Source: Desulfosalsimonas propionicica
GTDB taxonomy: Bacteria > Desulfobacterota > Desulfobacteria > Desulfobacterales > Desulfosalsimonadaceae
Assembly (NCBI RefSeq): GCF_013761005.1
Contig: NZ_JACDUS010000012.1
Span: forward strand, 1 to 64,000
Reading direction: 5' to 3'
Length of the DNA stretch: 64,000 nucleotides
The position numbers and the translations under genes are program-made. How positions within the stretch are numbered: position 1 is the stretch's first letter; every line of letters starts with the position of its first letter. A model generated the notes under the pieces. It was given only the letters and a program-made list of their open reading frames with translations, ran no database searches and had not been told where the DNA came from. Below are positions 35,226 to 43,797 of this stretch, piece by piece.

Positions 35226-36098
35226 TCAAAGATTGAAAATCTCCCGAAACGCCTTTTGCTGCAGGATATCCCTGAGCCATCGGGTCGTATCCGGTGGATC
35301 GTAAAACGGCTGCTGCTGGTATAGATCTAAAAATGGTTCATAATAAAGTTTCCTGAATTGCTTGTATTTTTTCGTAGCCACGTCCTTGATAGGGGGTTTG
35401 GCAGGATGGTGGAATCTTAGTTTTTCCGGATCTGCCATTCCAAGACTGAGAAATGCGGTTACCTTGTTGGCGCAGCGACAGGGATTTTTCGGGTCGATTT
35501 GCCCGCAGAATCCGTTTACATGCGGGCTTATCTTTTTTCTTGCCCGGGAAAGTATCTTTCTGAAATTGACTTTTGAAACCTCCATGATTTGGCTTCCTTC
35601 GGTATCCGGGATACCGAAAATGCCGCCAAGGATGAAAACCATACGCTCCTTTCGGCTCAGGCACATGATCATTCCCGTCATGCAGCCGATTTTGATCTCT
35701 TCTTCAAGGAGTTGTTTTTCCGGATGGGAGCAGTACCTGTCTTCGGGCAATTTTTCAATAAGAGAGACATAGGTTTCAATGTCGCTGATCCTGTGCTCGA
35801 ATTTTTTCTTCTTCATGCTCAGCACGTGGTTTACGGTTATCCGGTAAATCCATGTCCGGAACGCCGCCTTATCCGGATCATAGGATGGAAGCGCACGGAT
35901 TGTCTTGATCAGGATTTCCTGGGTGATATCGCTGGCATCGTCGTGATCCATCACCATTTTAAATGCGATATTGTATATCCATGCCTGATGGCGCAAAACC
36001 AGTTTTTCGAGTGCAGACCGGGAGCCCTGCATGGAATCTTCTACGAGCTGCAGATCCGTTTCCCTGACTTCCCGTTTTTCCGTGAATATCTGTTCCAT
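35226..36098 (-). CDS. ECF-like sigma factor with Cys-containing C-terminal extension
   Basis: About 290 residues. Sigma region 2 is clear (ALEKLVLRHQAWIYNIAFKMV, DASDITQEILIKTIRALPSYDP, FRTWIYRITVNHVLS). Region 4 follows (LSRKERMVFILGGIFGIPDTEGSQIMEVSKVNFRKILSRARKK). Unusually, about 90 further residues include CGQIDPKNPCRC, a possible metal or redox site, and an aromatic tail. No anti-sigma gene is next to it. The start is uncertain: ATG 36098 preceded by GGGGA, or TTG 36113. The downstream gene is the selenoprotein candidate. Confidence 0.85.
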   Translation of the reverse strand: MEQIFTEKREVRETDLQLVEDSMQGSRSALEKLVLRHQAWIYNIAFKMVMDHDDASDITQEILIKTIRALPSYDPDKAAFRTWIYRITVNHVLSMKKKKFEHRISDIETYVSLIEKLPEDRYCSHPEKQLLEEEIKIGCMTGMIMCLSRKERMVFILGGIFGIPDTEGSQIMEVSKVNFRKILSRARKKISPHVNGFCGQIDPKNPCRCANKVTAFLSLGMADPEKLRFHHPAKPPIKDVATKKYKQFRKLYYEPFLDLYQQQPFYDPPDTTRWLRDILQQKAFREIFNL

Positions 36099-36485
36099 CC
36101 TGTCCCCGTACAAATTATTGATCCTGGCGGATCATTATTTTTTTGCCGGCAAGCATCAATCAATCGGGAAAATATGCTTTATAAAGATATCCATTGCAAG
36201 CTTTCAAAAAAAGTTCCCCGGAAGTGTTCCCCGCAGGCCGCAGCCCGGCACCGAGCTATAACACAAACTATTTCTGCCCTGATAATAGTTATACCTCTGG
36301 GTTAAACGACTGTGACAAATTATTTGTCCGGCTCATTTTTACCATCACAGTTTGTAAAAGACCTTACCAGAACCAAGTGAAGACAGAAAAACCTCAATGC
36401 CGTGAGATTGGTTTCTGGCATGTTTGTGTATCATGTTTACGATCTTTTAAAGAGTTCTGTTACGTAATTGATAGCGGGAGGCAAT
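36099..36485. other. Intergenic region between divergent sigma-factor and FAD oxidoreductase genes
   Basis: About 385 bp, AT-rich in the middle (36260-36350), with no gene I can support. It must contain both divergent promoters. A GGGAGG ribosome site (36475-36480) serves the plus-strand gene. Confidence 0.5.
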
Positions 36486-37952
36486 ATGGCAAAGCCATAC
36501 GATTATGACATCGGTATTATCGGCGGCGGGGCTGCGGGGCTGACAACGGCTTCAGGCGCGGCCCAGCTCGGGGCCAAAACCCTTTTGATTGAAAAGGAAA
36601 AGGATCTTGGCGGCGATTGCCTGCACTTCGGGTGCGTGCCCAGCAAGACGCTGATTAACTCGGCGCGGGCATATCATACCATTGTCAATGCCGGCAAACA
36701 CGGATTGCCGGAGGTGGATGCGCCGCCCGTGGATTTTGGCTGCATCAGAGACCGGATAAAAAATGTCATTTCCACGATTCAACAGCATGACTCAGAAGAG
36801 CGGTTTTGCGGGCTCGGCGCAAAGGTTGAATTCGGCAATCCGGAATTTGTGGACGCGCATGCGGTTTCCTTAAACGGGAATAGCGTGTCTGCCAAAAAAT
36901 GGGTCATTGCCACCGGCTCTTCTCCGGGCGCCCCCCCGGTGCCCGGGCTGGAGCAGGCCGGCTATATCACCAACCGGGAAATTTTTTCCCTGGAAAAACT
37001 GCCGGCATCCATGACGATCATCGGCGGCGGCCCCATTGCCGTGGAAATGGGGCAGGCATTTTCACGGTTGGGCACACAGGTGACCGTTATCGAACGGGCC
37101 GATCAGATCCTGGGCAAGGAGGACAAGGACCTGGCAGACGAACTGCTGGGGCTGCTTGCGGCTTCCCCGAACCTGACTTTTCACCTCAACGCCAAAATCT
37201 TATCCGCAAAAGATTCAGGCGGCAAAAAGGAAGTGGTGTTTGAAAACGGCAAGGGAGAGGAAAAACAGGTACATGCCGAAACCCTGCTGGTGGCCGCCGG
37301 CAGAACGCCCAACATCGGCGGACTGGCCCTTGATAAGGCCGGGGTCGATTTTACCGGCCGGGGCATTACGGTGGACGCCCGGATGCGCACTTCGCAGAAT
37401 CACATTTTTGCCGCAGGCGATGTCACAGGATCGTTTTTGTTCACCCATGCCGCGGGATATGAGGGCTCCATCGTGATCGCAAATGCCGTTTTCCATCTGC
37501 CCAGAAAAGCCGATTACACCTTTCTGCCCTGGTGTACCTACACGGATCCCGAACTGGCCAGCATCGGCATGAATGAGAAAAGCGCAAAACAAGCAGGCAT
37601 ATCTTACTCGGTATGGCGAGAGGATTTCAAAGACAATGACCGGAGCCTGGCCATGGGCAACACGGCCGGACAAATCAAGATGATCCTCGATGAAAAGGAA
37701 AACCTCATCGGCGTCCAGATCCTGGGGCCCAATGCAGGCGATCTCATAAACGAATGGGTTGCGGTGGTAGCCGGCCGGGTCAAGCTGTCCACGCTGGCCT
37801 CGGCGGTTCATCCCTATCCCACCCTGGGCGAGATCAACAAGCGCGTGGCCGGCGCATACCTGAGCCCGAAAATTTTTTCCGAGCGCATGAAAAAGGGGCT
37901 GAAATTCTTTTTTGCCTTAAAGGGCAGAGCCTGCGGAAAAGACAATGAATAG
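36486..37952 (+). CDS. FAD-dependent disulfide oxidoreductase (mercuric reductase-like)
   Basis: A 488-residue class I flavoprotein disulfide reductase. It has an FAD loop (IGIIGGGAAGLTTASG), the redox pair Cys45/Cys50 in GGDCLHFGCVPSK, an NAD(P) loop (IIGGGPIAVEMGQAFSRLG), GRTPNIGGL, FAAGDVTG, and a dimer-interface HPYPTLGE. It lacks the N-terminal metal-binding domain and the C-terminal Cys pair of true MerA, so mercury reduction is not supported. Followed 12 bp later by a TVP38-like protein, a common pairing of unknown purpose. Confidence 0.88.
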   Translation: MAKPYDYDIGIIGGGAAGLTTASGAAQLGAKTLLIEKEKDLGGDCLHFGCVPSKTLINSARAYHTIVNAGKHGLPEVDAPPVDFGCIRDRIKNVISTIQQHDSEERFCGLGAKVEFGNPEFVDAHAVSLNGNSVSAKKWVIATGSSPGAPPVPGLEQAGYITNREIFSLEKLPASMTIIGGGPIAVEMGQAFSRLGTQVTVIERADQILGKEDKDLADELLGLLAASPNLTFHLNAKILSAKDSGGKKEVVFENGKGEEKQVHAETLLVAAGRTPNIGGLALDKAGVDFTGRGITVDARMRTSQNHIFAAGDVTGSFLFTHAAGYEGSIVIANAVFHLPRKADYTFLPWCTYTDPELASIGMNEKSAKQAGISYSVWREDFKDNDRSLAMGNTAGQIKMILDEKENLIGVQILGPNAGDLINEWVAVVAGRVKLSTLASAVHPYPTLGEINKRVAGAYLSPKIFSERMKKGLKFFFALKGRACGKDNE

Positions 37953-37964
37953 AGAGATGCGCCC

Positions 37965-38687
37965 ATGAAAATTCCGGATACCAAAAAACTCGCCGTTATC
38001 GGCGTGATTGTGATCATTGTCGTGCTGTTTTTCGCCCTGGACCTGCAGCAGTACATGAACCTGTCCTACATCAAAGAGTCCAGGGAAAATTTTCAGGCCC
38101 TGCTTGCACAATACCCTGTTCTGGTTTCAGGTGCGTTTTTGATCATCTATGTCGGGGTTACGGCGTTGAGCCTTCCGGGTGCGGCGGTCATGACACTGGC
38201 GGGCGGGGCTCTTTTCGGATTCTGGATCGGCCTTGTCCTTGTCTCCTTTGCCAGCACCATCGGTGCAACCCTTGCGTGCGCGGTGGCCAGATACCTGTTT
38301 CGGGACTGGACAAAACAAAAAATGGGCACGTGGTATGACAAAATCAATGCGGGCATTAAAAAGGAAGGCGCATTTTATTTGTTTACCCTGCGCCTGATTC
38401 CGGCAATTCCGTTTTTTGCCATCAACCTGGCCCTGGCCTTAACCGAGATGCGGCTATGGACATTTTACTGGGTTTCCCAGGTGGGAATGCTTGCGGGCAC
38501 AGCCGTTTTTATCAATGCTGGCAACCAGTTGGGACAGATCAGCAAAATGGGCGACATTCTTTCACCCTCGCTGATCATCTCCTTTGTGATTCTCGGCATT
38601 TTTCCCCTTGCGGTGAAAAAAATCGTCAATTTTGTCCGGGCAAAAACCGGCAAAGCAAAGGTGGACCCGGATGCGGCAAAACTCTGA
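37965..38687 (+). CDS. TVP38/TMEM64 family membrane protein
   Basis: A 240-residue inner-membrane protein with about five hydrophobic segments. The VTT/DedA-like core is visible (SLPGAAVMTLAGGALFGFWIGLVLV, ATLACAVARYLFRDW, RLIPAIPFFAINLALALTEM). Related proteins may move lipids across membranes. It is in an operon with the flavin disulfide reductase. Confidence 0.88.
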   Translation: MKIPDTKKLAVIGVIVIIVVLFFALDLQQYMNLSYIKESRENFQALLAQYPVLVSGAFLIIYVGVTALSLPGAAVMTLAGGALFGFWIGLVLVSFASTIGATLACAVARYLFRDWTKQKMGTWYDKINAGIKKEGAFYLFTLRLIPAIPFFAINLALALTEMRLWTFYWVSQVGMLAGTAVFINAGNQLGQISKMGDILSPSLIISFVILGIFPLAVKKIVNFVRAKTGKAKVDPDAAKL

Positions 38688-38796
38688 GGCCGCAGGGTGT
38701 TGGGGATCCTCAGGGATAAAGTGGCCTGAGGTCAAATCCTGCAAGTCAATCTAGAGAACCACCCAAAAACCACCGAGTACCCCGTTGCTTGCGAAA

Positions 38797-40674
38797 TTAC
38801 ACCTCTGTCGCGTCCAGGCCCAGTTTCCGGCGCTGGTTTTCAATGTGGCCGCGGATGAGCACGGCGGCTTTTTCCGGGTCCGGTTCCACGGCGAATGTGG
38901 CCCCCACCACTTCGCCAAGCCCTTTTGTGAGCAGTTCCACCACGTTCATGCTGCCGGCAATGGGCGGCATGGGGCCCAGGACTGTATAAATGCCCGATGC
39001 CACCACATAGGCACCGATGGAAACGGCTTTTTCCGAGTACCACTCCGGGGCAGCCCCGGCCAGGGGCAGGTCGCTTATATCGGTTCCCAGGGCGTTGGCC
39101 AGGGCTGCGGCCAGCACCAGGATGCGCACATTGTCCACACACGAGCCGAAATGCAGCACCGGCGGTATTCCCAAAGACCCGCACACCTCCTTTAAGCCCG
39201 GCCCGGCATGGGATATGGCATCTGCCACTTTAAATCCGGCTTTGGCAGTGGCCACGGCCGCACATCCCGTGTCCACCACCAGGATATCGTTTTCAATCAG
39301 CCGCTTTGTCAGGGTCACATGGCCGTAGTCATGTTTGATCTTGGGGTTGTTGCAGCCCACAATGCCTGCGGCTCCGCGGATTTTGCCCGCCTTGATCGCA
39401 TCGAGCAGCGGCTCGGGCGTGCCCCCTAAAGCCCCCACAACAGCTTCCACGGAAAAACCGCCCACTGCATCCAGCGGCTCCACCGGAATATAGGTCTCAC
39501 CGCGATTGGCAAAGTTTTCAATGGCGGCTTTGACCACGTCATAGGCTTTTTTCCGCGCGTTGTCCGGGTGAAACTCCACGTGCTCCATGCCCGGAAACCG
39601 GGCCTTGTCGCTGGTGCTGATCATTTTTGTGTGATAGCAGGCCGCCACCTTTGAAAGCGCGGGCATGATGCACTGATAATCCACTATCATCATTTCAATG
39701 GCACCGGTGGCTATGATGAGCTCGGTCATCAGATGGTTGCCGGCCATGGGAATGCCGTGGCGCATGAGCAGTTCGTTTCCGGTGCAGCACAGGCCGCACA
39801 GGTTGATGCCTTTTGCGCCCTTTTCCTCGGCCAGTTTTGTCATTTCGGGATCCTGGCAGGCGGCCATGACCATTTCCGAAACCACCGGGTTGTGGCCGTG
39901 GACCACCACATTGACCTGGTCTGCCTTGAGCACCCCGGCATTGACCTTTGTGGGGGCGGGTTTGGGGGTTCCAAACAGGATGTCTGAGACTTCCGTGGCG
40001 ATCATGGACCCGCCCCAGCCGTCTGACAGGGCGTTTCGCAGGCCGTGGAGCAGCAGGCTTTGCCAGCCGTTGTCCACGCCCATGTGAGTGCGGTGCATGG
40101 CCTCCGAGGTTTCCCGGTCAATGCCCCGGGGCATGATGTTGAGCTTGCGCCACAACTGCTGTCTTTTTTCCGGTGCCCGGGTAACAAGGGCCAGCTCTTT
40201 TTTGCGGGTGCCGAAATCCTCCTGCATGGCATGGGCCAGTTCTCCGGCAACTTGTTCCGGTGTTTTGCCGTCTGCGGCGATGCCATATTCGGCAGCCACG
40301 CGGTTGAGTTTCTCTGTATCCGTGATTGCATAACCCGGGGCCTTGTTTTCCGCCACTTCCGCCAGCACTTCCACCAGGTCCCGTCCGTGGTCCGAATGGG
40401 CGGCAGCTCCGGCTGCAATCATCCGGCACAGGTTCCGGGCCACGATAATATCGGCGTCTGCACCACATACGCCCTGCTGGGGGCCTTCGCCGAACGGATC
40501 GACCCGGCAGGGGCCCATGGCGCAGATCCGGCAGCTCAAACCCAGGTCGCAGAATCCACACTGGGGCTGCTGGGCCGCGTGGCGGTCCCAGACGGTTTCC
40601 ACCTGGTCGGATTCCATTTTTTTGATCAAAAGCTGGCCGTCCTTGGTGATGGTATAGTTATGATGGTGCGTCAT
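38797..40674 (-). CDS. cooS: Nickel CO dehydrogenase, catalytic subunit
   Basis: A 625-residue monofunctional CooS that interconverts CO and CO2. The C-cluster ligands are present: His in VVHGHNP, then Cys in NLCGLCCTG, DYQCIMP, VGCNNPK, DTGCAA and FGSCVDN. B-cluster Cys are 48, 51, 56 and 70. The D-cluster motif is CGFC (Cys39, Cys42) with Ser at position 47, i.e. CX2C instead of CX7C. That is the pattern reported for the [2Fe-2S] D-cluster of the Desulfovibrio vulgaris enzyme. A GGAGG site precedes the ATG. It is third in the operon FAD oxidoreductase / cooF / cooS on the minus strand. No acsB or cooC is nearby. Confidence 0.96.
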   Translation of the reverse strand: MTHHHNYTITKDGQLLIKKMESDQVETVWDRHAAQQPQCGFCDLGLSCRICAMGPCRVDPFGEGPQQGVCGADADIIVARNLCRMIAAGAAAHSDHGRDLVEVLAEVAENKAPGYAITDTEKLNRVAAEYGIAADGKTPEQVAGELAHAMQEDFGTRKKELALVTRAPEKRQQLWRKLNIMPRGIDRETSEAMHRTHMGVDNGWQSLLLHGLRNALSDGWGGSMIATEVSDILFGTPKPAPTKVNAGVLKADQVNVVVHGHNPVVSEMVMAACQDPEMTKLAEEKGAKGINLCGLCCTGNELLMRHGIPMAGNHLMTELIIATGAIEMMIVDYQCIMPALSKVAACYHTKMISTSDKARFPGMEHVEFHPDNARKKAYDVVKAAIENFANRGETYIPVEPLDAVGGFSVEAVVGALGGTPEPLLDAIKAGKIRGAAGIVGCNNPKIKHDYGHVTLTKRLIENDILVVDTGCAAVATAKAGFKVADAISHAGPGLKEVCGSLGIPPVLHFGSCVDNVRILVLAAALANALGTDISDLPLAGAAPEWYSEKAVSIGAYVVASGIYTVLGPMPPIAGSMNVVELLTKGLGEVVGATFAVEPDPEKAAVLIRGHIENQRRKLGLDATEV

Positions 40675-40689
40675 TGTCCCGTCCTCCCT

Positions 40690-41292
40690 TTATCTTGACA
40701 GGTTGATTTCTTTTTGGGCCCTTTTGATTGTGTTTAGCAGCGAAAAACCCGGGGCGTGGTCAGCCGCAATGGCTTCTGCGCTCATGCTGCGGGCCACCTG
40801 GTCGGTTTTTTTCTTCATGGCCGCATCCATTTCCTCAAATGTCAGCGCCCCGACCTTGCAAACCTCCACGCAGGCCGGAATCAGGCCCTTGTGCTGGCGG
40901 GCAATGCAGTTGTCGCATTTCACGGCAATGGTTTTGCCAGCAGGCCCCAGGGGATCGGCGTGGTACCGGATCACCCCGTAGGGACATGCCATGGCACACG
41001 ATGCGCAGTTGATGCACACGTCCGGATTGATGAGCACGGTGTTGGTTGTGGTCTGCCGGTAAATGGCCCCGGGCAGGCAGGCCATCTGGCACGGGGCGGG
41101 ATTACAATGCCGGCATCGGTTGGGAAATCCCTCGTCATAGAGGCCTGCACCCACGTGAATCCTGGGTTTGGGCCGGGGCGATTCGGAAATGGCTGAAATC
41201 AGGGCGCCGGTTTTCGAATGAGCGGCCGCGCAGGCGAGCATGCACTGCATGCATCCCACGCAGCGTTCGGGATGAACAATGACCTGTTTCAT
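40690..41292 (-). CDS. cooF: CooF-like polyferredoxin, CODH electron partner
   Basis: A 200-residue protein with four [4Fe-4S] sites: CVGCMQCMLAC at residues 10-20, CRHCNPAPCQMAC, CINCASCAMACP, and the CDNC...CVEVC set. It takes electrons from CooS. The ATG at 41292 follows GGGAGG; the in-frame start at 41343 lacks a site. It lies 15 bp before cooS and 76 bp after the FAD oxidoreductase gene. Confidence 0.92.
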   Translation of the reverse strand: MKQVIVHPERCVGCMQCMLACAAAHSKTGALISAISESPRPKPRIHVGAGLYDEGFPNRCRHCNPAPCQMACLPGAIYRQTTTNTVLINPDVCINCASCAMACPYGVIRYHADPLGPAGKTIAVKCDNCIARQHKGLIPACVEVCKVGALTFEEMDAAMKKKTDQVARSMSAEAIAADHAPGFSLLNTIKRAQKEINLSR

Positions 41293-41368
41293 AAGCTTTC
41301 CTCCCTGCCGCATGAAGACGGCATATGAAATCAATGCGATCAATCAGCCGGATTGCCCGGTAATCCGG

Positions 41369-42604
41369 TTACCGGTCAAAAAGCCGGCTGACGTTAAAGC
41401 CCGGGTCCAGCAGGTGATGTGCAGATATTTTCACGGGCGTGCGGCTCTGGATCAGGGATGCGAGCACCCCTCCCTGTTCGATTTGATTGATCATGACAAA
41501 TCCCACCAGGATTTGATCTTCGAACACAAGCTTGCGATAGGTTTGGCGCCTGTGGTCAGCGGCGGAGAAAAACCGGCAGGTTTCGTCTGTGTCCCTGGGG
41601 CTGACCCGGCCGGCTGTCATCACATCGGTGTCAAACATGCGGATCACGTTTCTGGAAAGGCTACCGCGGTAAGCAAGGTTCTGGCCGGCCATGTTGAATC
41701 CCGCCACCCGGCCCTGGGCCGCGGCTTCGGGCCAGATGGCGTTGACCCACCGTTTCTGGCGTGCAATATCGATGTGCTCGGCCACATCCCCTGCGGCATA
41801 TATACCGGGTGCGCTTGTGGCCATGTGATCGTCGACCAGGATGCCCGCATCCGTATCAATGCGGTCTGTGGGAACAAACCCGTGGGCCGGAAACACCCCT
41901 TTTCCGATAATGGCCATGTCGCACGGGATCTGGCTGCCGTCGGACAGATGTGCGGTTTGCACCCGGCCGCCACCCTCAAAGGCGGTGACCGAAATTCCCG
42001 TGCGCACGGTCAGTCCGTGGTCACAGAGCACCTGCTGGATCATTTCCCCGGCGGTTTCATCCACCTGCATGGAAAGGGGATAGCCGGAGCGGATCAGCAT
42101 GGTCACGGCAATATTTCGCTTCAGCAGGCTGTAGGCGGCCTTGAATCCCACGAGTCCGCCGCCGAGCACCAAAGCATGACGGGTATCGGCCAGGGCGGTG
42201 ATCATTTCCTGTACCTGGGCGATATTGCGCATGAAAAAAATGCCTCCCAAGTCCAGGCCCTGCGCGTCAAGAGGCCGGGGATCGGCGCCGGCGGCGATCA
42301 GCAGTTGGTCATATGCGTGAGTCCCGCCGTCTTTTGTGGCCACGGTGTGGGCGGTGATATCCAGGGCTGTCACGCGGCTGCCGAGCGCGGGCGTGATGGA
42401 AAGCCGGTCGTAAAAGTCCGGCCCCCGGATGGGCAGCCGGGAAACATCCACGGCCCCTTCCAGAAGGTTGCTGATCATGGGACGGCAGTAAGGGGGATGG
42501 GTTTCGTCTGAGATCATGGTGATTTGGCCGCGGGCATCGATCTGCCGGATGGCTTCTGCGGCGGTGACGCCGGCAACACCGTTTCCGATAATCACGTAAT
42601 TCAT
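41369..42604 (-). CDS. CODH-associated NAD(P)/FAD oxidoreductase
   Basis: A 411-residue pyridine nucleotide-disulfide oxidoreductase family member: FAD loop MNYVIIGNGVAGVTAAEAIR, PPYCRPMIS, NAD loop LVLGGGLVGFKAAYSLLKR, and APGIYAAGDVAEH. First in the operon with cooF and cooS. Similar trios (oxidoreductase, CooF, CooS) are thought to couple CO oxidation to NAD(P) reduction or oxidative-stress defence. The electron acceptor is not readable from the sequence. Confidence 0.88.
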   Translation of the reverse strand: MNYVIIGNGVAGVTAAEAIRQIDARGQITMISDETHPPYCRPMISNLLEGAVDVSRLPIRGPDFYDRLSITPALGSRVTALDITAHTVATKDGGTHAYDQLLIAAGADPRPLDAQGLDLGGIFFMRNIAQVQEMITALADTRHALVLGGGLVGFKAAYSLLKRNIAVTMLIRSGYPLSMQVDETAGEMIQQVLCDHGLTVRTGISVTAFEGGGRVQTAHLSDGSQIPCDMAIIGKGVFPAHGFVPTDRIDTDAGILVDDHMATSAPGIYAAGDVAEHIDIARQKRWVNAIWPEAAAQGRVAGFNMAGQNLAYRGSLSRNVIRMFDTDVMTAGRVSPRDTDETCRFFSAADHRRQTYRKLVFEDQILVGFVMINQIEQGGVLASLIQSRTPVKISAHHLLDPGFNVSRLFDR

Positions 42605-42734
42605 AACCGTGCCTCGGTAAAAGGAGGGTGGAAGGATAGCGTTTCAATCCACCGAATATAATTATAGTAAGTTAAAAGTCATTGAATTGCAACAGGGATT
42701 CATCAAAGCCGGCAGGCGGCGTAAACGGTTTTCG

Positions 42735-42930
42735 CATGTCAGCGGCCGGAGGCGGGTGTGATTGTCTGCGGATCGATTTGGCCGGTTGTCCCGGGATCCT
42801 GGCTGGAATTTCAAAAACTCGGGCTGGTCGCCCTCAGACAGTTTGAAATTCCGGACGCCAGACCCCGGGACAACCTTTGGCCAAACCGCTCCAATGCAGA
42901 CAAACACACCCGCCTCCGGCCGCTGACATG
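42735..42930. repeat. 196-bp imperfect palindrome
   Basis: The outer 26 bp on each side (42735-42760 and 42905-42930) are exact reverse complements. Inward, the match continues with small gaps: TTTGGCC, GGTTGTCCCGGG and GGAATTTCAAA pair with their complements, up to a short centre near 42815-42840. It looks like a non-autonomous mobile hairpin (MITE-like) element. Confidence 0.75.
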
Positions 42931-43071
42931 GATGACCCCCGGGGAAGTTATCAACCAATAAAGAAATAAGTTCTTGATTTTACTAAATACTTACTAACTT
43001 CAAACTTAACACTGCCTGTAAAAAAGACTTCCAAGGAAGTCCAAGGGCGGGGTCGGTTTTTGAAGCGACAT

Positions 43072-43103
43072 TGAGCGTTTACGGAAACCTCCGTAAACGC
43101 TCA
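43072..43103. repeat. Perfect hairpin, GAGCGTTT type
   Basis: Arms TGAGCGTTTACGGA and TCCGTAAACGCTCA with a 4-base loop. The GAGCGTTT end is shared with the 12391-12481 repeat. It lies upstream of hsp20 and may act as a terminator or be a small repeat element. Confidence 0.6.
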
Positions 43104-43168
43104 GGAGCGAAAAAACTGATTTTTACGAGTGTGTCAAGTTTGCCCGGCAAAAAATTTCAGCCGTCCTC

Positions 43169-43196
43169 TTGAACAGGTTGCAAAAGTGATTATAAT
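43169..43196 (+). promoter_or_regulatory. Putative hsp20 promoter
   Basis: TTGAAC (43169-43174), 16-base spacer, TATAAT (43191-43196), about 68 bp before the hsp20 start. A CTTGAA match to the heat-shock -35 overlaps, but the CCCCAT-like heat-shock -10 is missing, so a housekeeping promoter is the better reading. Confidence 0.6.
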
Positions 43197-43263
43197 AAAG
43201 GTGAAAGCAAAGGATGATTAACAAAAACAAATTGTTAAATAAAAATAAAAGGAGGTGAACGCT

Positions 43264-43704
43264 ATGGCACTGGTACGGTGGAATCCCTGGACCACGCTGC
43301 CCACTTTGCAGGATCGGATCAACCGGCTGTTTGAGGATGCGGTTCCGGCAACCGAAAGCAGGGAGGATGTCGGCCTGTTTGAATGGCGGCCCATGGTGGA
43401 TACCTATGAAAAGGATGACGCCATTATGATCAAGGCCGAGCTTCCCGGCGTGAAAAAGGACGATATATCTATTGATGTCAACAATGGCGTGCTTTCCATC
43501 AAAGGAGAGCGCAGCCATGAAGACGATGTCAACGAGGAGAACTATTACCGCCGGGAGCGGTTTTACGGCAAGTTCCAGCGCGCTTTCACGCTGCCCGATA
43601 ACGCGGATGCCGACAAGATCGAAGCCGGGTTCAAAGACGGGGTACTTGAGGTGAAAGTGCCCAAGACCGAGCAAAGCAAGGGCAAAAAGGTTGAGATCAA
43701 GTAA
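43264..43704 (+). CDS. Small heat shock protein, Hsp20/alpha-crystallin family
   Basis: A 146-residue chaperone that holds unfolding proteins in the cytoplasm. It opens with the typical MALVRWNPWTTLPTLQDRINRLF. The alpha-crystallin domain runs from about residue 40 (WRPMVDTYEKDDAIMIKAELPG) to the GVLEVKVPK strand. No clear IXI oligomerisation motif is seen after it; the tail ends GKKVEIK. The start is set by AGGAGGTGAACGCT. Single-gene unit with its own terminator. Confidence 0.93.
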   Translation: MALVRWNPWTTLPTLQDRINRLFEDAVPATESREDVGLFEWRPMVDTYEKDDAIMIKAELPGVKKDDISIDVNNGVLSIKGERSHEDDVNEENYYRRERFYGKFQRAFTLPDNADADKIEAGFKDGVLEVKVPKTEQSKGKKVEIK

Positions 43705-43740
43705 GAAGGTGCACGGCTGAAGAACCGCGCCGGTAAAACA

Positions 43741-43783
43741 AAAGCGGGGTGCAGACCTTACTAAGTCTGCCCCCGCTTTTTTG
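43741..43783. terminator. Bidirectional intrinsic terminator
   Basis: AAAGCGGGG-type hairpin (arms about 15 bp, AAAGCGGGGTGCAGAC with GTCTGCCCCCGCTTT) flanked by an A run on the left and a T run on the right. It serves hsp20 on the plus strand and the aminotransferase on the minus strand. Confidence 0.88.
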
Positions 43784-43797
43784 TTTGCATGCGGATT

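Larger units (their letters stand above)
42605..43263. other. Long intergenic region between CODH operon and hsp20
   Basis: A 659-bp region without a supported gene. It contains, in order, AT-rich promoter-like sequence for the CODH operon (TATAAT on the minus strand near 42660), a 196-bp palindromic element, a small GACTTCC/GGAAGTC hairpin at 43026-43041, a perfect 14-bp-arm hairpin at 43072-43103, and a promoter plus AGGAGGTG ribosome site for hsp20. Small frames inside the palindrome are artefacts of its symmetry. Confidence 0.6.

Noticed and set aside
36486-37952. Annotation as mercuric reductase (merA)
   Set aside because: Only the generic disulfide reductase core is present. The metal-binding N-terminal domain and the C-terminal Cys pair are missing, and no mer genes are nearby.
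41279-42511. 410-codon plus-strand open frame
   Set aside because: It is antisense to the CODH-associated FAD oxidoreductase, which has full Rossmann motifs.
42662-42961. Mirror-image small frames on both strands
   Set aside because: They encode near-identical peptides because the DNA is a palindrome; no ribosome sites.
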